Assembly: GCA_963698645.1 (NCBI GenBank) | Contig: CAVORP010000003.1 | Location: 443,800-507,799, forward strand | Length of the DNA: 64,000 nucleotides | Source of the DNA: Ovoidimarina sp963698645 | GTDB taxonomy: Bacteria > Pseudomonadota > Alphaproteobacteria > Rhodobacterales > Rhodobacteraceae | Direction of reading: 5' to 3' | In this document: piece after piece, positions 26,301 to 36,097 of the stretch | Layout of the letters: every line of letters starts with the position of its first letter | Position numbering within the stretch: the first letter of the stretch is position 1 | Notes under the pieces: generated by a model | The model's input: the letters and a program-made list of their open reading frames with translations, nothing else | Told to the model about the DNA's origin: nothing | Database searches by the model: none | Program-made: the position numbers and the translations under genes

Positions 26301-26564
26301 ATGTCAGAAGAAACCCAATCAGCGCCGGCTGAGCCGCGTTCGAAACCTGGAAAGCTGAAACCGACCCGCGGGTCGCAACTGCGCAAGCTGCTTAGCCGGA
26401 GATCCGGCGCGACGGTCGCGCAGATTCAGAAGGCTTTTGGCTGGCAGCCGCATACAGCGCGGGCCGCGATCTCCGGGCAGCGCAAAGCAGGATGGAAGAT
26501 CGAGCGAAGCGACACTGGGAAAGGGTCTGTCTATCGGATTATCGGCGAGGGGTGCGACCATTGA
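26301..26564 (+). CDS. DUF3489-family small DNA-binding-like protein
   Basis: 87 residues: a basic, Pro-rich N-terminus followed by a helix-turn-helix-like segment, LRKLLSRRSGATVAQIQKAF, then GWQPHTARAAISGQRKAGW. DUF3489 proteins usually precede a DUF2924 gene and a large serine recombinase in alphaproteobacteria, exactly as here. The ATG at 26301 has GGAG six bases upstream. The stop overlaps a TTG start of the next gene (TTGA). It may assist recombination. Confidence 0.75.
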   Translation: MSEETQSAPAEPRSKPGKLKPTRGSQLRKLLSRRSGATVAQIQKAFGWQPHTARAAISGQRKAGWKIERSDTGKGSVYRIIGEGCDH

Positions 26565-26974
26565 ATGCGGATCGGGCTGGCAGCCTCCAAATGCTGATAG
26601 GTGAGATTGATGGTCTGGATCGGTCTGGGTGCCTGGACCGCTGGCGGGAGGTCTTCGGACGCCCGTCGCCCAAATATCTCTCGCCGCAGTTCATGAAGCG
26701 GGTGCTGATCTGGGAGACTACAAAACCGGCTTCTGAGTGGCGTCTCGGTGAAGACCACCCGCCGTTTGCAGGAGATCGCTTCGGGCAAATCAGTCCCGGC
26801 AAGAGCGAAGCCGGGATCCCACCTGATCCGTGAATGGAACGGGCGCACCTATCAGATCGAGGTGACCGATGGCGGCTATGTCATGGATGGCAAAACCTGG
26901 CGGTCGCTCTCAGCCGTCGCAAGGCATATCACCGGGCGCACTGGTCCGGGCCGCGCTTCTTCGGTGTGAGCTGA
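26561..26974 (+). pseudogene. DUF2924-family protein, two frameshifts
   Basis: The frame from 26561 gives LQMLIGEIDGLDRSGCLDRW, then PSPKYLSPQFMKRVLIWE. An extra base near 26718 moves the reading frame (LQNRLLSGVSVKTTRRLQEI, then REWNGRTYQIEVTDGGYVMD), and a missing G near 26938 moves it again to end in WSGPRFFGV. The stop overlaps the recombinase ATG (TGATG). Assembled, it is a normal-length DUF2924 protein of about 135 residues. This family accompanies serine recombinases; role unknown. Confidence 0.7.
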
Positions 26975-28605
26975 TGCGTCAGATCCGCTGTGCCATCTAC
27001 ACCCTTAAGAGTTCGGAGGAGGGGCCTGAGCAGCACTTCAATTCTCTCGATGCCCAGCGGGAGGCCTGCGAAGCCTATGTCGCCAGCCAGAAGCATGAAG
27101 GCTGGGAGCTGCTGCCGGATCACTATGATGATGGTGGCATCTCGGGTGGTCATTTGGATCGCCCGGCATTGCAGCGGTTGATGCAGGCGGTGGATGAGAA
27201 ACGCGTCGATCAGATCGTGGTCTAAAAGATCGATCCGTTGACCCGGTCTCTTGCTGACTTCGCAAAGCTGGTGGACCGGCAGGATGCGGCCGGTGCGAGC
27301 TTTGTCTCAGTCACTCAGGCTTTCAATACTGCAACAAGTATGGGGCGCCTGACCCTCAATATGCTCCTCTCCTTTGCACAATTCGAACGTGAGGTCACTG
27401 CAGAGCGGATACGGGACAAGATCGCGGCCTCGAAGCGCAAGGGGCTCTGGATGGGAGGCAATGTGCCTCTCGGCTACCAGTCAGACGGGCGGGCCTAGAA
27501 GATCGACGAGAACGAGGCCGCCACGATCAGGGCGCTCTACAATCTCTATCTGGAACAAGGACTCATCCGGACCGTGAAGGACCGAGCAGAGGATCTGGGC
27601 CTCAGGTCACGTCGGCGGGTCCGCGGGGCAGGGCGGATCTCCGGCGGCACGTCCCTCGATCGCGGACACATCCATCATTTCCTGACAAACCTGATCTATG
27701 CAGGGCGGATCCGGCACAAGGGGCCGGTGTACGAGGGGCAGCATCCGGCGATCATCGAACTGACTGCGTGGGAAACTGTTCAGCGTTTGCTCGCTCAGGG
27801 GTCGGCAAGGACACTGGGCACAAGCCAAAAGGCCAGGCGATCGCCACTCGCGGGCATGCTCTTCGATGAAACCGGTGACCGGCTGCCCCCCCCCAGCCAC
27901 AGCAAGAAGAATGGCAAGCGCCTTTGTTACTACATCTCCCGACGGCTGGTCACCGACCGCAGCCGGAAACATCCCGGTGCCTGGCGGCTGCCGGCCGAGC
28001 AGTTGGAGAGGCTACTGGTCTATCTGGTCAGGACACATTTGGCCCGCCCGGATGCTGCGACCAGAATGATCGGGGATCTGCCGGCTTCGGAAGTTACAAC
28101 CACTGCCAGGAAACTGGGAAACCTGAAGAACGCGTTGGACTGTCTGGCGCTGATTGAACGTGTCGATCTGCGACCCGGGTCTCTTGCTCTTCGGCTCAGC
28201 CATCAGGCGATCGCCGGGCTTGCTGGTTTTGCGCCTGATCGGATCCATCCGGATGAACTGACATTGGACCTACCGTTCCGCATGCGCCGACGCGGCGTGG
28301 AGCTGAAACTCTATCTGGGCGATGCGCCTCCGGAAGTTGATCGCATCCTCGTGCAGAACATTGTCAAAGCACGGCGCTGGCTTGCATTGATCATAGACGG
28401 CAAGACATTCGCAGAGATCGCCGAAACCGAAGGCACTTCCAGACGCCGGGTTCACGATGTCATCGATCTGGCTTTGCTGGCGCCGGACATCCTCGACGGG
28501 ATCGCATCGGGTGAGCAGCCCGTTGGCCTCACGACGGATTACCTGATCAAATCTGGCTTCCCGGCGATCTGGTCAGAGCAGCGCGAACAGTTCGCTGCTC
28601 TGTGA
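26974..28605 (+). pseudogene. Large serine recombinase with two in-frame stops
   Basis: One continuous frame interrupted by TAA at 27223 and TAG at 27496. The N-terminal resolvase domain has YTLKSSEEG (family YTRKSSEEG) and KIDPLTRSL (family KIDRLTRSL), so an arginine thought to belong to the active site is changed to Pro. After it come the recombinase domain (RGHIHHFLTNLIYAGRIRHKG, split) and a zinc-ribbon-like and helical C-terminus to 28605. Substitutions and nonsense codons, not only indels, show genuine decay. It mobilised the DUF3489-DUF2924 element. Confidence 0.85.
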
Positions 28606-28645
28606 GCAAACACCCACGCACGCTCCCGAAACGCGTACCGCCGGA

Positions 28646-29040
28646 ATGGCAAACCGAGACTGTGGCCTGAAATCGGGCTGGAAATTGCTCCGCCCCGCTT
28701 CTCTTCTGGAAACCCCATAACCCAAGCGCCCGAAAACGCCGCACAATCGCGCGGCGCATTCTCAATACGTCAATTTAAGGAAGTGCCTGGCTGTGGGCGC
28801 AGTTCCGAGCTATCCGGTCTGGCCCAGAATTCCCTGATAACAGGGAAAATACAGGGAATTTGGGAAATTTTCGCACAACAAGTCCCGAAATTCTCAAAAT
28901 TTGCTCTGATTATATTTATGAAAACAATGATTTAGGCGCAATTTCCCTGCTCGTTTTTAACAGGGAATTTTATTCTCCTGATCAGGGAAATTAAAAGCCA
29001 AAACAGCGAATTGTGTCACGTTTGCAGGGAAAGAGCAGCT
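28646..29040. repeat. Tail of the serine-recombinase element (copy 2) with iterated CAGGGAA motifs
   Basis: Begins with ATGGCAAACCGAGACTG, 41 bp after the recombinase stop, and aligns with 6923-7140. It contains AAGTGCCTGGCTG at 28781 and then at least eight CAGGGAA or TTCCCTG motifs in both orientations, in an unusually A/T-rich stretch. The iterated motif could be the recombinase or helper-protein binding region at the element end. Confidence 0.65.
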
Positions 29041-29111
29041 TACTGGGGAAAACTTTTCGTACAATTGAACGTAGACGAGCGGCAAGGAGAGCCGCTCGCC
29101 GTCTTCTCTGG

Positions 29112-30530
29112 TCAGGGCTGAGCCCACGCCAGCATATTTCCAATACCATCGAGGCGTTCGGTATCCGGCCCCGATCGGTCAGGGGACCAACTCCGGTCTG
29201 TTCCGAGCCAAGAGTGCCCGTCGAGCTCCAGCAGCCCAATGATTGTCTCGGTCACCAAGGTTGCGCCAGCCGGGCCGAGACCCTCGGAGGGCTCAAGCGA
29301 TCCGTTGGCAGCCTCTCGGCCAATGACCTCGGCCTCGGTCAGAAAATACAGCCATATTGGCGTGCCCGCGTGCAAAACTCCACCGGTGGCGGTCGCAACG
29401 GCCGCGTGGACCGCGTTGATCTCAGCCTCTGGTCGTCCTACGGCACGTGCAAAATTTTCACCGGAGGGTAGCAGGAAACTTTGGCCACGTAGCAGATTGC
29501 GGGTCGCCAGCGACGTTTCTCCAGAGGAGATGAATGGAAGATCTAGTAGCGTGCGCGCAAGCTTTGTATCCATCCGCTGCGCGCGCTCGACAGAGCGTCC
29601 AAGATGCGTAAAGAAGATTTCATGCATGTCCACTACGGCGTTCGGACCCGGGACGGGGCTAAAGCCTGCACCAAGCGCCGAGCCGAAGAGTGCGAGGGGT
29701 GACTGCCCCTGTTGAGTCTGAACCCGTTGAGGTACCATAGAGTGCCCGAACCGAAATCCTGCGACAGAGAACTCTACCGGAATGAAGGGTTCGTTCGGGC
29801 GATAGTACTTCCGCCCTTCTGACAGGACACGATCAACCGTGCCTTGGCCACACATCGCGACGAGAAAATCGTGGACGACATTCCACTGGTAGTGCCAGGT
29901 CGTCTCACGCCGTGCCGCCTCGTAAAGATCGTGACCAGACGGTGGGTTTGTTCCGCTGGCAATGCGATCTACCATTTTGTTGTGAACCCGGATCATTGCC
30001 AAATGAACCTGACTGATGATCCGGTTCTCGTCATTTCTGGGATCGCCAATGAGGGCAACGTTTTCGACTCGCGGCAAGTCGGACGCAGATTGGGGATGCC
30101 CGCCAGTATCTGCGCCAGTGAGGAGCTTCGCCCCAGCGAAGGCGCCCGAGCTATGATAAAGGAAAGGGGTCGCTTCCGGGCCACCTCCATAAAGTGAATC
30201 GAGATCGAGTGTTGGCGTGCGGGCATTGCCAATGCCTTCCGCATCGTTGATCTGATCGAAGCTCGAACTCACGTCGAGAGTGATATCGTGGTCAATGAAC
30301 TGTCCGAAAAAGACCATGCCCACCGACACGCTGTCGGTTCGGTCGCTTCCAGTGCCGCCGTCCATCGGGCCGTTTTTCGCGCCAACACTTCGTAGCGTGT
30401 CTGGATCGGTGTAGAGCGGGGCTAAATCCCCACATAGTCGTCCGAAGCGGTCGCCGCGGTGATGTGTGTGGCTAGGGCGACAATAGGCATTTAGACCGCC
30501 AAAGTTATTCAATCCGTGATGAGATGGCAT
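29112..30530 (-). CDS. Animal-type haem peroxidase
   Basis: 472 residues of the peroxidase-cyclooxygenase superfamily. The distal motif is FFGQFIDHDITLD (His81) and the proximal one FRFGHSMVPQ; ENRIISQVHLAMIRVHNKMV is also typical. The ATG at 30530 has AGGGAG nine bases upstream; the longer in-frame start lacks one. No signal peptide is visible, so it is cytoplasmic or exported without a cleaved signal. Bacterial members oxidise halides, aromatics or fatty acids; I cannot say which. It lies between the recombinase element and an IS110 copy, which suggests transfer. Confidence 0.87.
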   Translation of the reverse strand: MPSHHGLNNFGGLNAYCRPSHTHHRGDRFGRLCGDLAPLYTDPDTLRSVGAKNGPMDGGTGSDRTDSVSVGMVFFGQFIDHDITLDVSSSFDQINDAEGIGNARTPTLDLDSLYGGGPEATPFLYHSSGAFAGAKLLTGADTGGHPQSASDLPRVENVALIGDPRNDENRIISQVHLAMIRVHNKMVDRIASGTNPPSGHDLYEAARRETTWHYQWNVVHDFLVAMCGQGTVDRVLSEGRKYYRPNEPFIPVEFSVAGFRFGHSMVPQRVQTQQGQSPLALFGSALGAGFSPVPGPNAVVDMHEIFFTHLGRSVERAQRMDTKLARTLLDLPFISSGETSLATRNLLRGQSFLLPSGENFARAVGRPEAEINAVHAAVATATGGVLHAGTPIWLYFLTEAEVIGREAANGSLEPSEGLGPAGATLVTETIIGLLELDGHSWLGTDRSWSPDRSGPDTERLDGIGNMLAWAQP

Positions 30531-30851
30531 TGTCGGGACTCCCTGTTGCGCAACGGTCAAACCATTGCGAAGCCCCCACACAGACACTCTGCCTTACCAT
30601 AAGGAGGTTTTCAACTGTTGCGGCACTCAGTCTTGGGATCGAAGCCCCGGTGGCGCAGAACGAAAAGTGGCCTAAACGAGCACTTGCGGCGGCACTAACG
30701 CGCTACAGGTCCACTAAGAGCCCTGGCGAGAAGATCGTCAAAGAAAACAAATGCCCGCAAACGCCCGTAGCATGCGTAATTGGGCTGACCCTGATCTGAG
30801 GTCGAGCTCCCGATATGGTCACAGGATGTCTGTGAACAAGGGAGAAAGACG
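30531..30851. other. Intergenic between peroxidase and IS110 transposase
   Basis: An AAGGAGG at about 30600 is not followed by a convincing gene. The part next to 30852 is presumably the left end of the IS110-type element. No terminal inverted repeats were found, as expected for IS110. Confidence 0.4.
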
Positions 30852-31886
30852 ATGGAGTATTTTGCCGGACTGGATGTGTCGCTGCGATCGTGTGCGCTGT
30901 GCATAGTGGATGCCAGAGGTGGCGTTGCCTTTGAACGGGAACTGGCCTGTGATGTCGTTGAGATTGTCCATTGCCTGGAAAGCTTCTCCCACCCCATTGC
31001 GCGGATCGGGTTTGAAGCTGGCACGATGAGCCAGCATTTGTTCTACGGGCTTACAAGCAATGGTTTCGACGTCGTCTGCATGGAAGCTCGCCAGGTCAGC
31101 GCCGCCTTGTCGGCAATGCGGAATAAGACCGATAAGAACGACGCCCGCGGCATTGCTCATATCCTGAGAACAGGCTGGTTCAGCCCAGTTCACATGAAGA
31201 GCCGAGAAGCGCATGGAGTTCGCGCACTGCTGAGTTGCCGTAGAGCCTTGCTCAACAAGACAATCGATCTGGCGAACGAGGTTCGCGGCCTCTTGAAGAT
31301 CTTTGGACTGCGCCTGCCCAAGACGGTCCAGCATGGCAGTTTCGACGACCTGGTGCGCCCTCTCGTCGAAGCCGACGAGGTCTTGGCGCACGCTATGTTG
31401 CCGCTGTTGGATGCCCGTCTTGAGATTTACCGGCAATTCCTCGATCTGGATCGACGGGTCAAACATGCGGCCAGGAGTGACGAAGTCTGTTTGCGGATGA
31501 TGACGGTGCCGGGTGTTGGTCCGATAGCAGCGCTTACCTTCAAGGCCGCCATCGATGACCCCGCCCGCTTCAAAAGATCCCGTACCGTTGCCGCGCACTT
31601 TGGCCTGACACCACGAAGATATCAGTCGGGCGAGCATGACAACCCGGGGCGCATATCCAGAGCCGGCGATCGAGATGTTCGCGCAACTCTATACGCGGCT
31701 GCAAATGCACTGCTGATGCGCACGATGGCGGGATCGCAGATCAAATCCTGGGGAATGCGCCTGATGCGTACTAAAGGGCGACGTCGCGCTGTCGTCGCTG
31801 TCGCGCGCAAACTGGCCGTTCTGCTCCACCGCATGTGGACAGATGGCACCGAGTTCCGTCCAGAAAAGGTGGAGAGTGTAGCATGA
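30852..31886 (+). CDS. IS110-family transposase (intact)
   Basis: 344 residues. The N-terminal DEDD RuvC-like domain shows GLDVSLRSCALCIVDARG, GFEAGTMSQHLFYGL and the KTDKNDARGIAHIL motif. The C-terminal Transposase_20 domain shows MMTVPGVGPIAALTFKAAI and AAHFGLTPRRYQSGE with the expected serine region. Start ATG is preceded by GGGAGAAAGACG. No frameshift, so it may be active. It is only distantly related to the IS110 copy at 40109. Confidence 0.9.
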   Translation: MEYFAGLDVSLRSCALCIVDARGGVAFERELACDVVEIVHCLESFSHPIARIGFEAGTMSQHLFYGLTSNGFDVVCMEARQVSAALSAMRNKTDKNDARGIAHILRTGWFSPVHMKSREAHGVRALLSCRRALLNKTIDLANEVRGLLKIFGLRLPKTVQHGSFDDLVRPLVEADEVLAHAMLPLLDARLEIYRQFLDLDRRVKHAARSDEVCLRMMTVPGVGPIAALTFKAAIDDPARFKRSRTVAAHFGLTPRRYQSGEHDNPGRISRAGDRDVRATLYAAANALLMRTMAGSQIKSWGMRLMRTKGRRRAVVAVARKLAVLLHRMWTDGTEFRPEKVESVA

Positions 31887-32407
31887 TGTAACCACCCAAC
31901 GCCCAGCCTGAACGGGGTCGTCCCTCACCGGACGAGGTCTGTGGAAGAAGCCGAATATGGCTGCTGCGCAACGAGAAGCGCGTCCCAAAGCGAGGCTCTC
32001 CACTGCCAATCCGACACATGCATGCAGCGATGACATCACGTCATCAATCAGACTGCGAAGAGAAGCGTGACCCGGATGAGTGACAACGATCCACGAGAAA
32101 GAAGGAAAACGAGCTTGACCCAAATGCCCAATTAGAGAAGCGGTCATTCATGCAACCCGCAGCGAAGGTCGGCTTTGAGCCCTGAGCAGACTTTCGCCAA
32201 GGAAATCAACACGATCAGCCAAAAGACAACGTTCGCTATCTTCTCAAACGAAGCTTCTCGACCCGCCAAGAAACCGACAGTTAAAGCGCAGCTCCCCCCT
32301 CGTTCGAGAGAAGTGATCGCCTAAGAAGGCCAACTGAACAGTTCCCAATAAATGAAGTAGGCGGAGAACAATCCGCCTACACCAATATCTATTCGAACGC
32401 TGTCACG
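31887..32407. other. Intergenic after IS110
   Basis: About 520 bp. Contains a partial short repeat at about 32148-32203 (CCCGCAGCGAAGGTCGGCTTTGAGCCC). No gene seen; the first 100 bp is probably the right end of the IS. Confidence 0.45.
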
Positions 32408-33425
32408 TTACATCGCGCTTGTGCCACAGCCCATTTCTGCCGCGCGATCCACATAGGTGAAATCGACGAAACCGCTCGCATCCAACGGCTCTTCAAGCTC
32501 ACCTCCGGCATGCATGAGGTCTGCAAGTGCCTGATAACCCGAGACGTCCAGCAACTCGCGCGGCTTCGTGGGGAACATGTTGATATCCATCGCCACATCA
32601 TAGAAGGCCGCAACCGCGTTCTCGTTGGCCCCGCGGACGTTGTCCATGGCATAGGCCACGAACTCTTCCTTGCTCGAATTGATCCATGCGTTCACCTCGA
32701 GATTGGCACAGGCGATGGCTGTCACAAGATCCTCATTCGCTGCAAGGTATTCACGCGGCGCGAACACGGCGCGCGATGACAGGCCCGGCACCAAATCCGC
32801 CACATAGCCCAGAAGCTGAACATTCGCTCCCTGCTCTTTCAAGGCCAGCCAGTTGTCGATAAAAACGACGGTGGCCTGAACCTGACCTGCCATGATCGCG
32901 GCAGCGCGTTCGCTGGAGCCACCGACAGGAACGATCGCCACATCGACCTCGGGCTCAAGACCCGCCCTGTTCAACATGTAGCGGAATAGCATGCCGTTGA
33001 ACCCGCCAGGACCGCTGGTCGCGATGGCCTGACCACGCAGGTCTTCCAAAGAGTTCCGTGCCTGGTGTCGAAATGACAGCATAATGCATCGTCGAAATCG
33101 GCGCAGCGAAGGCCACGACATCCACACCGCGTGACTGACCCGAAAGGATCTCGTCAGAGCTGCGCGAGGCAATGTCGATGCGTTCCGCAACGATCGCCTC
33201 TAGGCCAGAAATATTCGGAAGCTCGACCCGGGTGACATCGGCGCCCCATTCCTGGAGCATTTCGATCATCCGCAGCGTGCCAAGATTCAGAACCTGGGCC
33301 TGCGCCGTGCCGATCGTCACCTCGGTGCCGCTCAGATCGAAATCCTTTGCGGATGCGCTGCCTGCAAAAAGGGCAGCCATGCCTACGCTGGCCAGAAGTC
33401 CTTTGGTCATCATTTGAAAAGTCAT
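32408..33425 (-). pseudogene. ABC transporter substrate-binding protein (nitrate/sulfonate/taurine type), one frameshift
   Basis: The ATG at 33425 gives a Sec signal peptide (ending LFAGSASA) and a NMT1/SsuA-like first lobe to about 33055. There the frame changes from STPGTELFG to NSLEDLRGQAIATSGPGG and continues cleanly to 32408 (RYMLNRAGLEPEVDVAIVPVGG; MAGQVQATVVFIDNWLALKEQ). One single-base change restores about 338 residues. It would deliver a small anionic or aromatic ligand to the permeases that follow. Sequencing error is possible because the rest of the operon is intact. Confidence 0.82.
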
Positions 33426-33525
33426 AGTTTGGTCTCCTCCTTGATTTTCATTTTCTTCGATCGTGTATCCCGGCTTGTGTCTGACTGCCGCAGCGTTCCG
33501 GGTTTCTTGGTAATGCCTTGGAGCA

Positions 33526-34287
33526 TCAGGCGGGGCCTTTCCACACCTGAAACCGTTTTTCGAATGTGTCGAGCGCGGTCACGATAAGCGTACCGAGGAT
33601 GGCGATCACGGCCACCGCGCAAAGCATCTTGGCGGGCAAAAGCTCCTGACTGCCCTTCGTGATGACCCCGCCAAGCCCGACGATCTGAAGGAACATCTCG
33701 CCGATGATGACGCCGACGATGGCCCGTTCCGCACCGATCCGAAGGCCGGAAACCACGAAAGGGATGGCCCCGGGGATCAGCACGTGGCGCGCCATCTGCA
33801 GGCGACTGGCCTGAAACGAATGGGCCACTTCCAGAAGGTCGGGTCGCGCATGGCGCACACCTTGTGCCGTGTTCACGCTGATCGCGATCATCGACCAGAA
33901 GAAGACGAGGAACAGCCGCGCCTCGAAACCAATTCCGAACCAAACGACGATCAATGGCACCACGACAACGCGCGGGGTCGAAAAGATCGCGTAGAGATAC
34001 GGCTGCAATATGTCGCCAAGCCGCGTCCACGCCCCCATCAGGATGCCAAATGGAATGCCCACGATCACGGCAAGGAAATAGCCCAGGAACAACGCCTGAA
34101 CCGTGATCTTCGCGGCGGCCAGCAACTCGCCACTCTGCAACAGCTCACCGAATTGACGGACCACCTCCGATGGCGGGGCGAACAGCAGCGGATTGATGCT
34201 GCGCCCCACCATCTCCCAACCGCCGAAAACGACGAAAAGGCTGACAAGTGGCAGGAAAACGCTGGGTCTGGCCAGTTTACCAATCAT
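33526..34287 (-). CDS. ABC transporter permease (SsuC/TauC type)
   Basis: 253 residues, about six helices, with the EAA loop EVAHSFQASRLQMARHVLIPGAIPF (read in parts) typical of the nitrate/sulfonate/taurine permease family. The chosen ATG at 34287 is preceded by GAGGGAAAGAT; upstream in-frame sequence lies inside the other permease gene. Two permease genes in one operon suggest a heterodimeric channel. Confidence 0.87.
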   Translation of the reverse strand: MIGKLARPSVFLPLVSLFVVFGGWEMVGRSINPLLFAPPSEVVRQFGELLQSGELLAAAKITVQALFLGYFLAVIVGIPFGILMGAWTRLGDILQPYLYAIFSTPRVVVVPLIVVWFGIGFEARLFLVFFWSMIAISVNTAQGVRHARPDLLEVAHSFQASRLQMARHVLIPGAIPFVVSGLRIGAERAIVGVIIGEMFLQIVGLGGVITKGSQELLPAKMLCAVAVIAILGTLIVTALDTFEKRFQVWKGPA

Positions 34288-34300
34288 GATCTTTCCCTCC

Positions 34301-35056
34301 TCAAGTCCAGTGAAGCCGCCGCTCGACCCGGCCGATAAGCGAGACGATGGCGATGCCCAGAAGGGACAGTGGCAGGATCGAGGCGAAGACATAGTCGGTC
34401 TGGAACATTGCCCCGTAAGACTTGATCAGCCCGCCGATCCCCCCCAGTCGCAGATAGGTTTCCGCCACGGCCATTCCCACGACGCCGCGCCCGGCCGCCA
34501 GTCGCAAACCCGCCAGAAGCACCGGCAGGGCCGCGCGGATGCGCACCTTGAACAGAAGCGCTATCTCACCCTTCACGCCGAAGGACCGCGCCACATCGAT
34601 CAAATCCCCCGGAGAGTCCCGCAAACCGGAGGCGACACTGAACAGGATCGGTACGACCGCGGCAAGAACGACCACGATCACCCGGCCCGGAAAGCCGAAG
34701 CCGAACCAGACGAGGACCAAGGGAACAAGGGCAATGGTCGGGGTCACGAACAGGGCGCTCAGATAGGGATTGAGCATCCAGTAGGCGGTTTTTGACCGCG
34801 CAATCAGCGCGCCCAGGACAAACCCGATTACGGTCGCCACGAACAGCCCCACGATCAGCAGAAAGATGCTTTGACTCAGGGCAAGGATCAGCTCACCGCT
34901 GATGATCAACTCCCACAAGGCCGCAAGAATCTTGGTCACTGGAGGCAAGACAAGCGCTTTGTCGATCATTCGCGCAGTGATTTCCCATGCAACGAGGAAA
35001 ATTGCGACGCCGACTAGCTGATCGCGCCGGACGTCCTTGCGACTGCGCATCTTCAC
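34301..35056 (-). CDS. ABC transporter permease (SsuC/TauC type), second subunit
   Basis: 251 residues, six helices, EAA loop LIDVARSFGVKGEIALLFKV and the C-terminal RVERRLHWT seen in this family. It shares only moderate similarity with the other permease. Its start overlaps the stop of the ATPase gene (ATGA at 35053-35056), so the two are translationally coupled. Confidence 0.87.
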   Translation of the reverse strand: MKMRSRKDVRRDQLVGVAIFLVAWEITARMIDKALVLPPVTKILAALWELIISGELILALSQSIFLLIVGLFVATVIGFVLGALIARSKTAYWMLNPYLSALFVTPTIALVPLVLVWFGFGFPGRVIVVVLAAVVPILFSVASGLRDSPGDLIDVARSFGVKGEIALLFKVRIRAALPVLLAGLRLAAGRGVVGMAVAETYLRLGGIGGLIKSYGAMFQTDYVFASILPLSLLGIAIVSLIGRVERRLHWT

Positions 35057-35877
35057 GACAGTTCCTCCGCGCGCTGTTCGACAAGGTCGTTGCGCAACTC
35101 ATGCCAGAGATGGCCGCGCACCTTTGCGAAATTCGCGTGACCACGCACGTCGTAGTCAAGCCGCGGACGCGGAAGGTCGACATCGATGACCTCGCGCACA
35201 CGTCCCGGCCCCCGGGACATCAGAAGCACGCGGTCCGCCAGCAGGACTGCTTCGTCTAGATCATGCGTGATGAATACGACGGTCTTCTGCTCTTGCTGGC
35301 AGATCCTCATAAGCTCTTCCTGCATCAGCTCGCGGGTCTGCGCGTCGATGGCGCCGAAAGGTTCGTCCATCAGCAGGATATCAGCACCAGTAGACAGGGC
35401 TCGGGCCAACCCGACACGCTGCTGCATTCCACCGGACAACTGGTGCGGGTAGGCCTCCACGAACTTTTCAAGCCCGACCTGCCGGATGTGTTTCATTGCG
35501 ATCTCTCGCGCCTCAGACACATCGAATTTCCGGACCATCAGCGGAAAGGTCACGTTGTCGATCACGGATTTCCATGGGAACAGCCCGAAGGTCTGAAACA
35601 CCATCGCACGCTTGATATCGGGTTCGCGTACTGCCTTTCCCTCGACGATGACCTCGCCCTCGTCCTGCGTGATGAGCGAGGCGATGATGCGCAAAAGGGT
35701 GGTCTTGCCACAGCCGGATGGGCCGATGATCGTCAGGAACTCACCCTTCCGGATCGTCAAGTCCACGCCATCAAGCGCAAGCACTTTTTTGGCGTTCCGA
35801 TCCTCGGACAGGATGAAGGTCTTTCTTATTCCCTTCAACTCTATCGCGGCACTAGCCTGAGATGCGTCCTTCATCAT
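35053..35877 (-). CDS. ABC transporter ATP-binding protein (SsuB/TauB type)
   Basis: 274 residues. Walker A GPSGCGKTT, Q-loop VFQTFGLFPWKSV, signature LSGGMQQRVGLARAL, Walker B ILLMDEPFGAID and H-loop ITHDLDEAV are all present. First ORF of the minus-strand importer operon (ATPase, permease, permease, binding protein). Two consecutive ATG codons open the gene; either could start it. The FadR-like regulator gene upstream, same strand, probably controls it. Confidence 0.9.
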   Translation of the reverse strand: MMKDASQASAAIELKGIRKTFILSEDRNAKKVLALDGVDLTIRKGEFLTIIGPSGCGKTTLLRIIASLITQDEGEVIVEGKAVREPDIKRAMVFQTFGLFPWKSVIDNVTFPLMVRKFDVSEAREIAMKHIRQVGLEKFVEAYPHQLSGGMQQRVGLARALSTGADILLMDEPFGAIDAQTRELMQEELMRICQQEQKTVVFITHDLDEAVLLADRVLLMSRGPGRVREVIDVDLPRPRLDYDVRGHANFAKVRGHLWHELRNDLVEQRAEELS

Positions 35878-36097
35878 TACAATCTCCCTTGCTGGCCTGC
35901 GTAGCTCGAACGCTGTGCCAAAATCCCGTTTTCACCCCCGCCCGTCGAAAACCATTCGGCCGACGGCGGACGCATTTGCATCAGTGTTGTCGCGAGTGCT
36001 TTTGTGATAAGCCGCTGAGGCTCTGCTCCATCACCCCTCGAATGGCCCGGCGAGGGACTGGGGTCCGTGATCTCAAGACTTCGACCATTTCGCCCCA

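Noticed and set aside
28800..29000. CRISPR-like array in the CAGGGAA region
   Set aside because: The motif is only 7 bp, unevenly spaced and in both orientations; no regular repeats or spacers and no cas genes.
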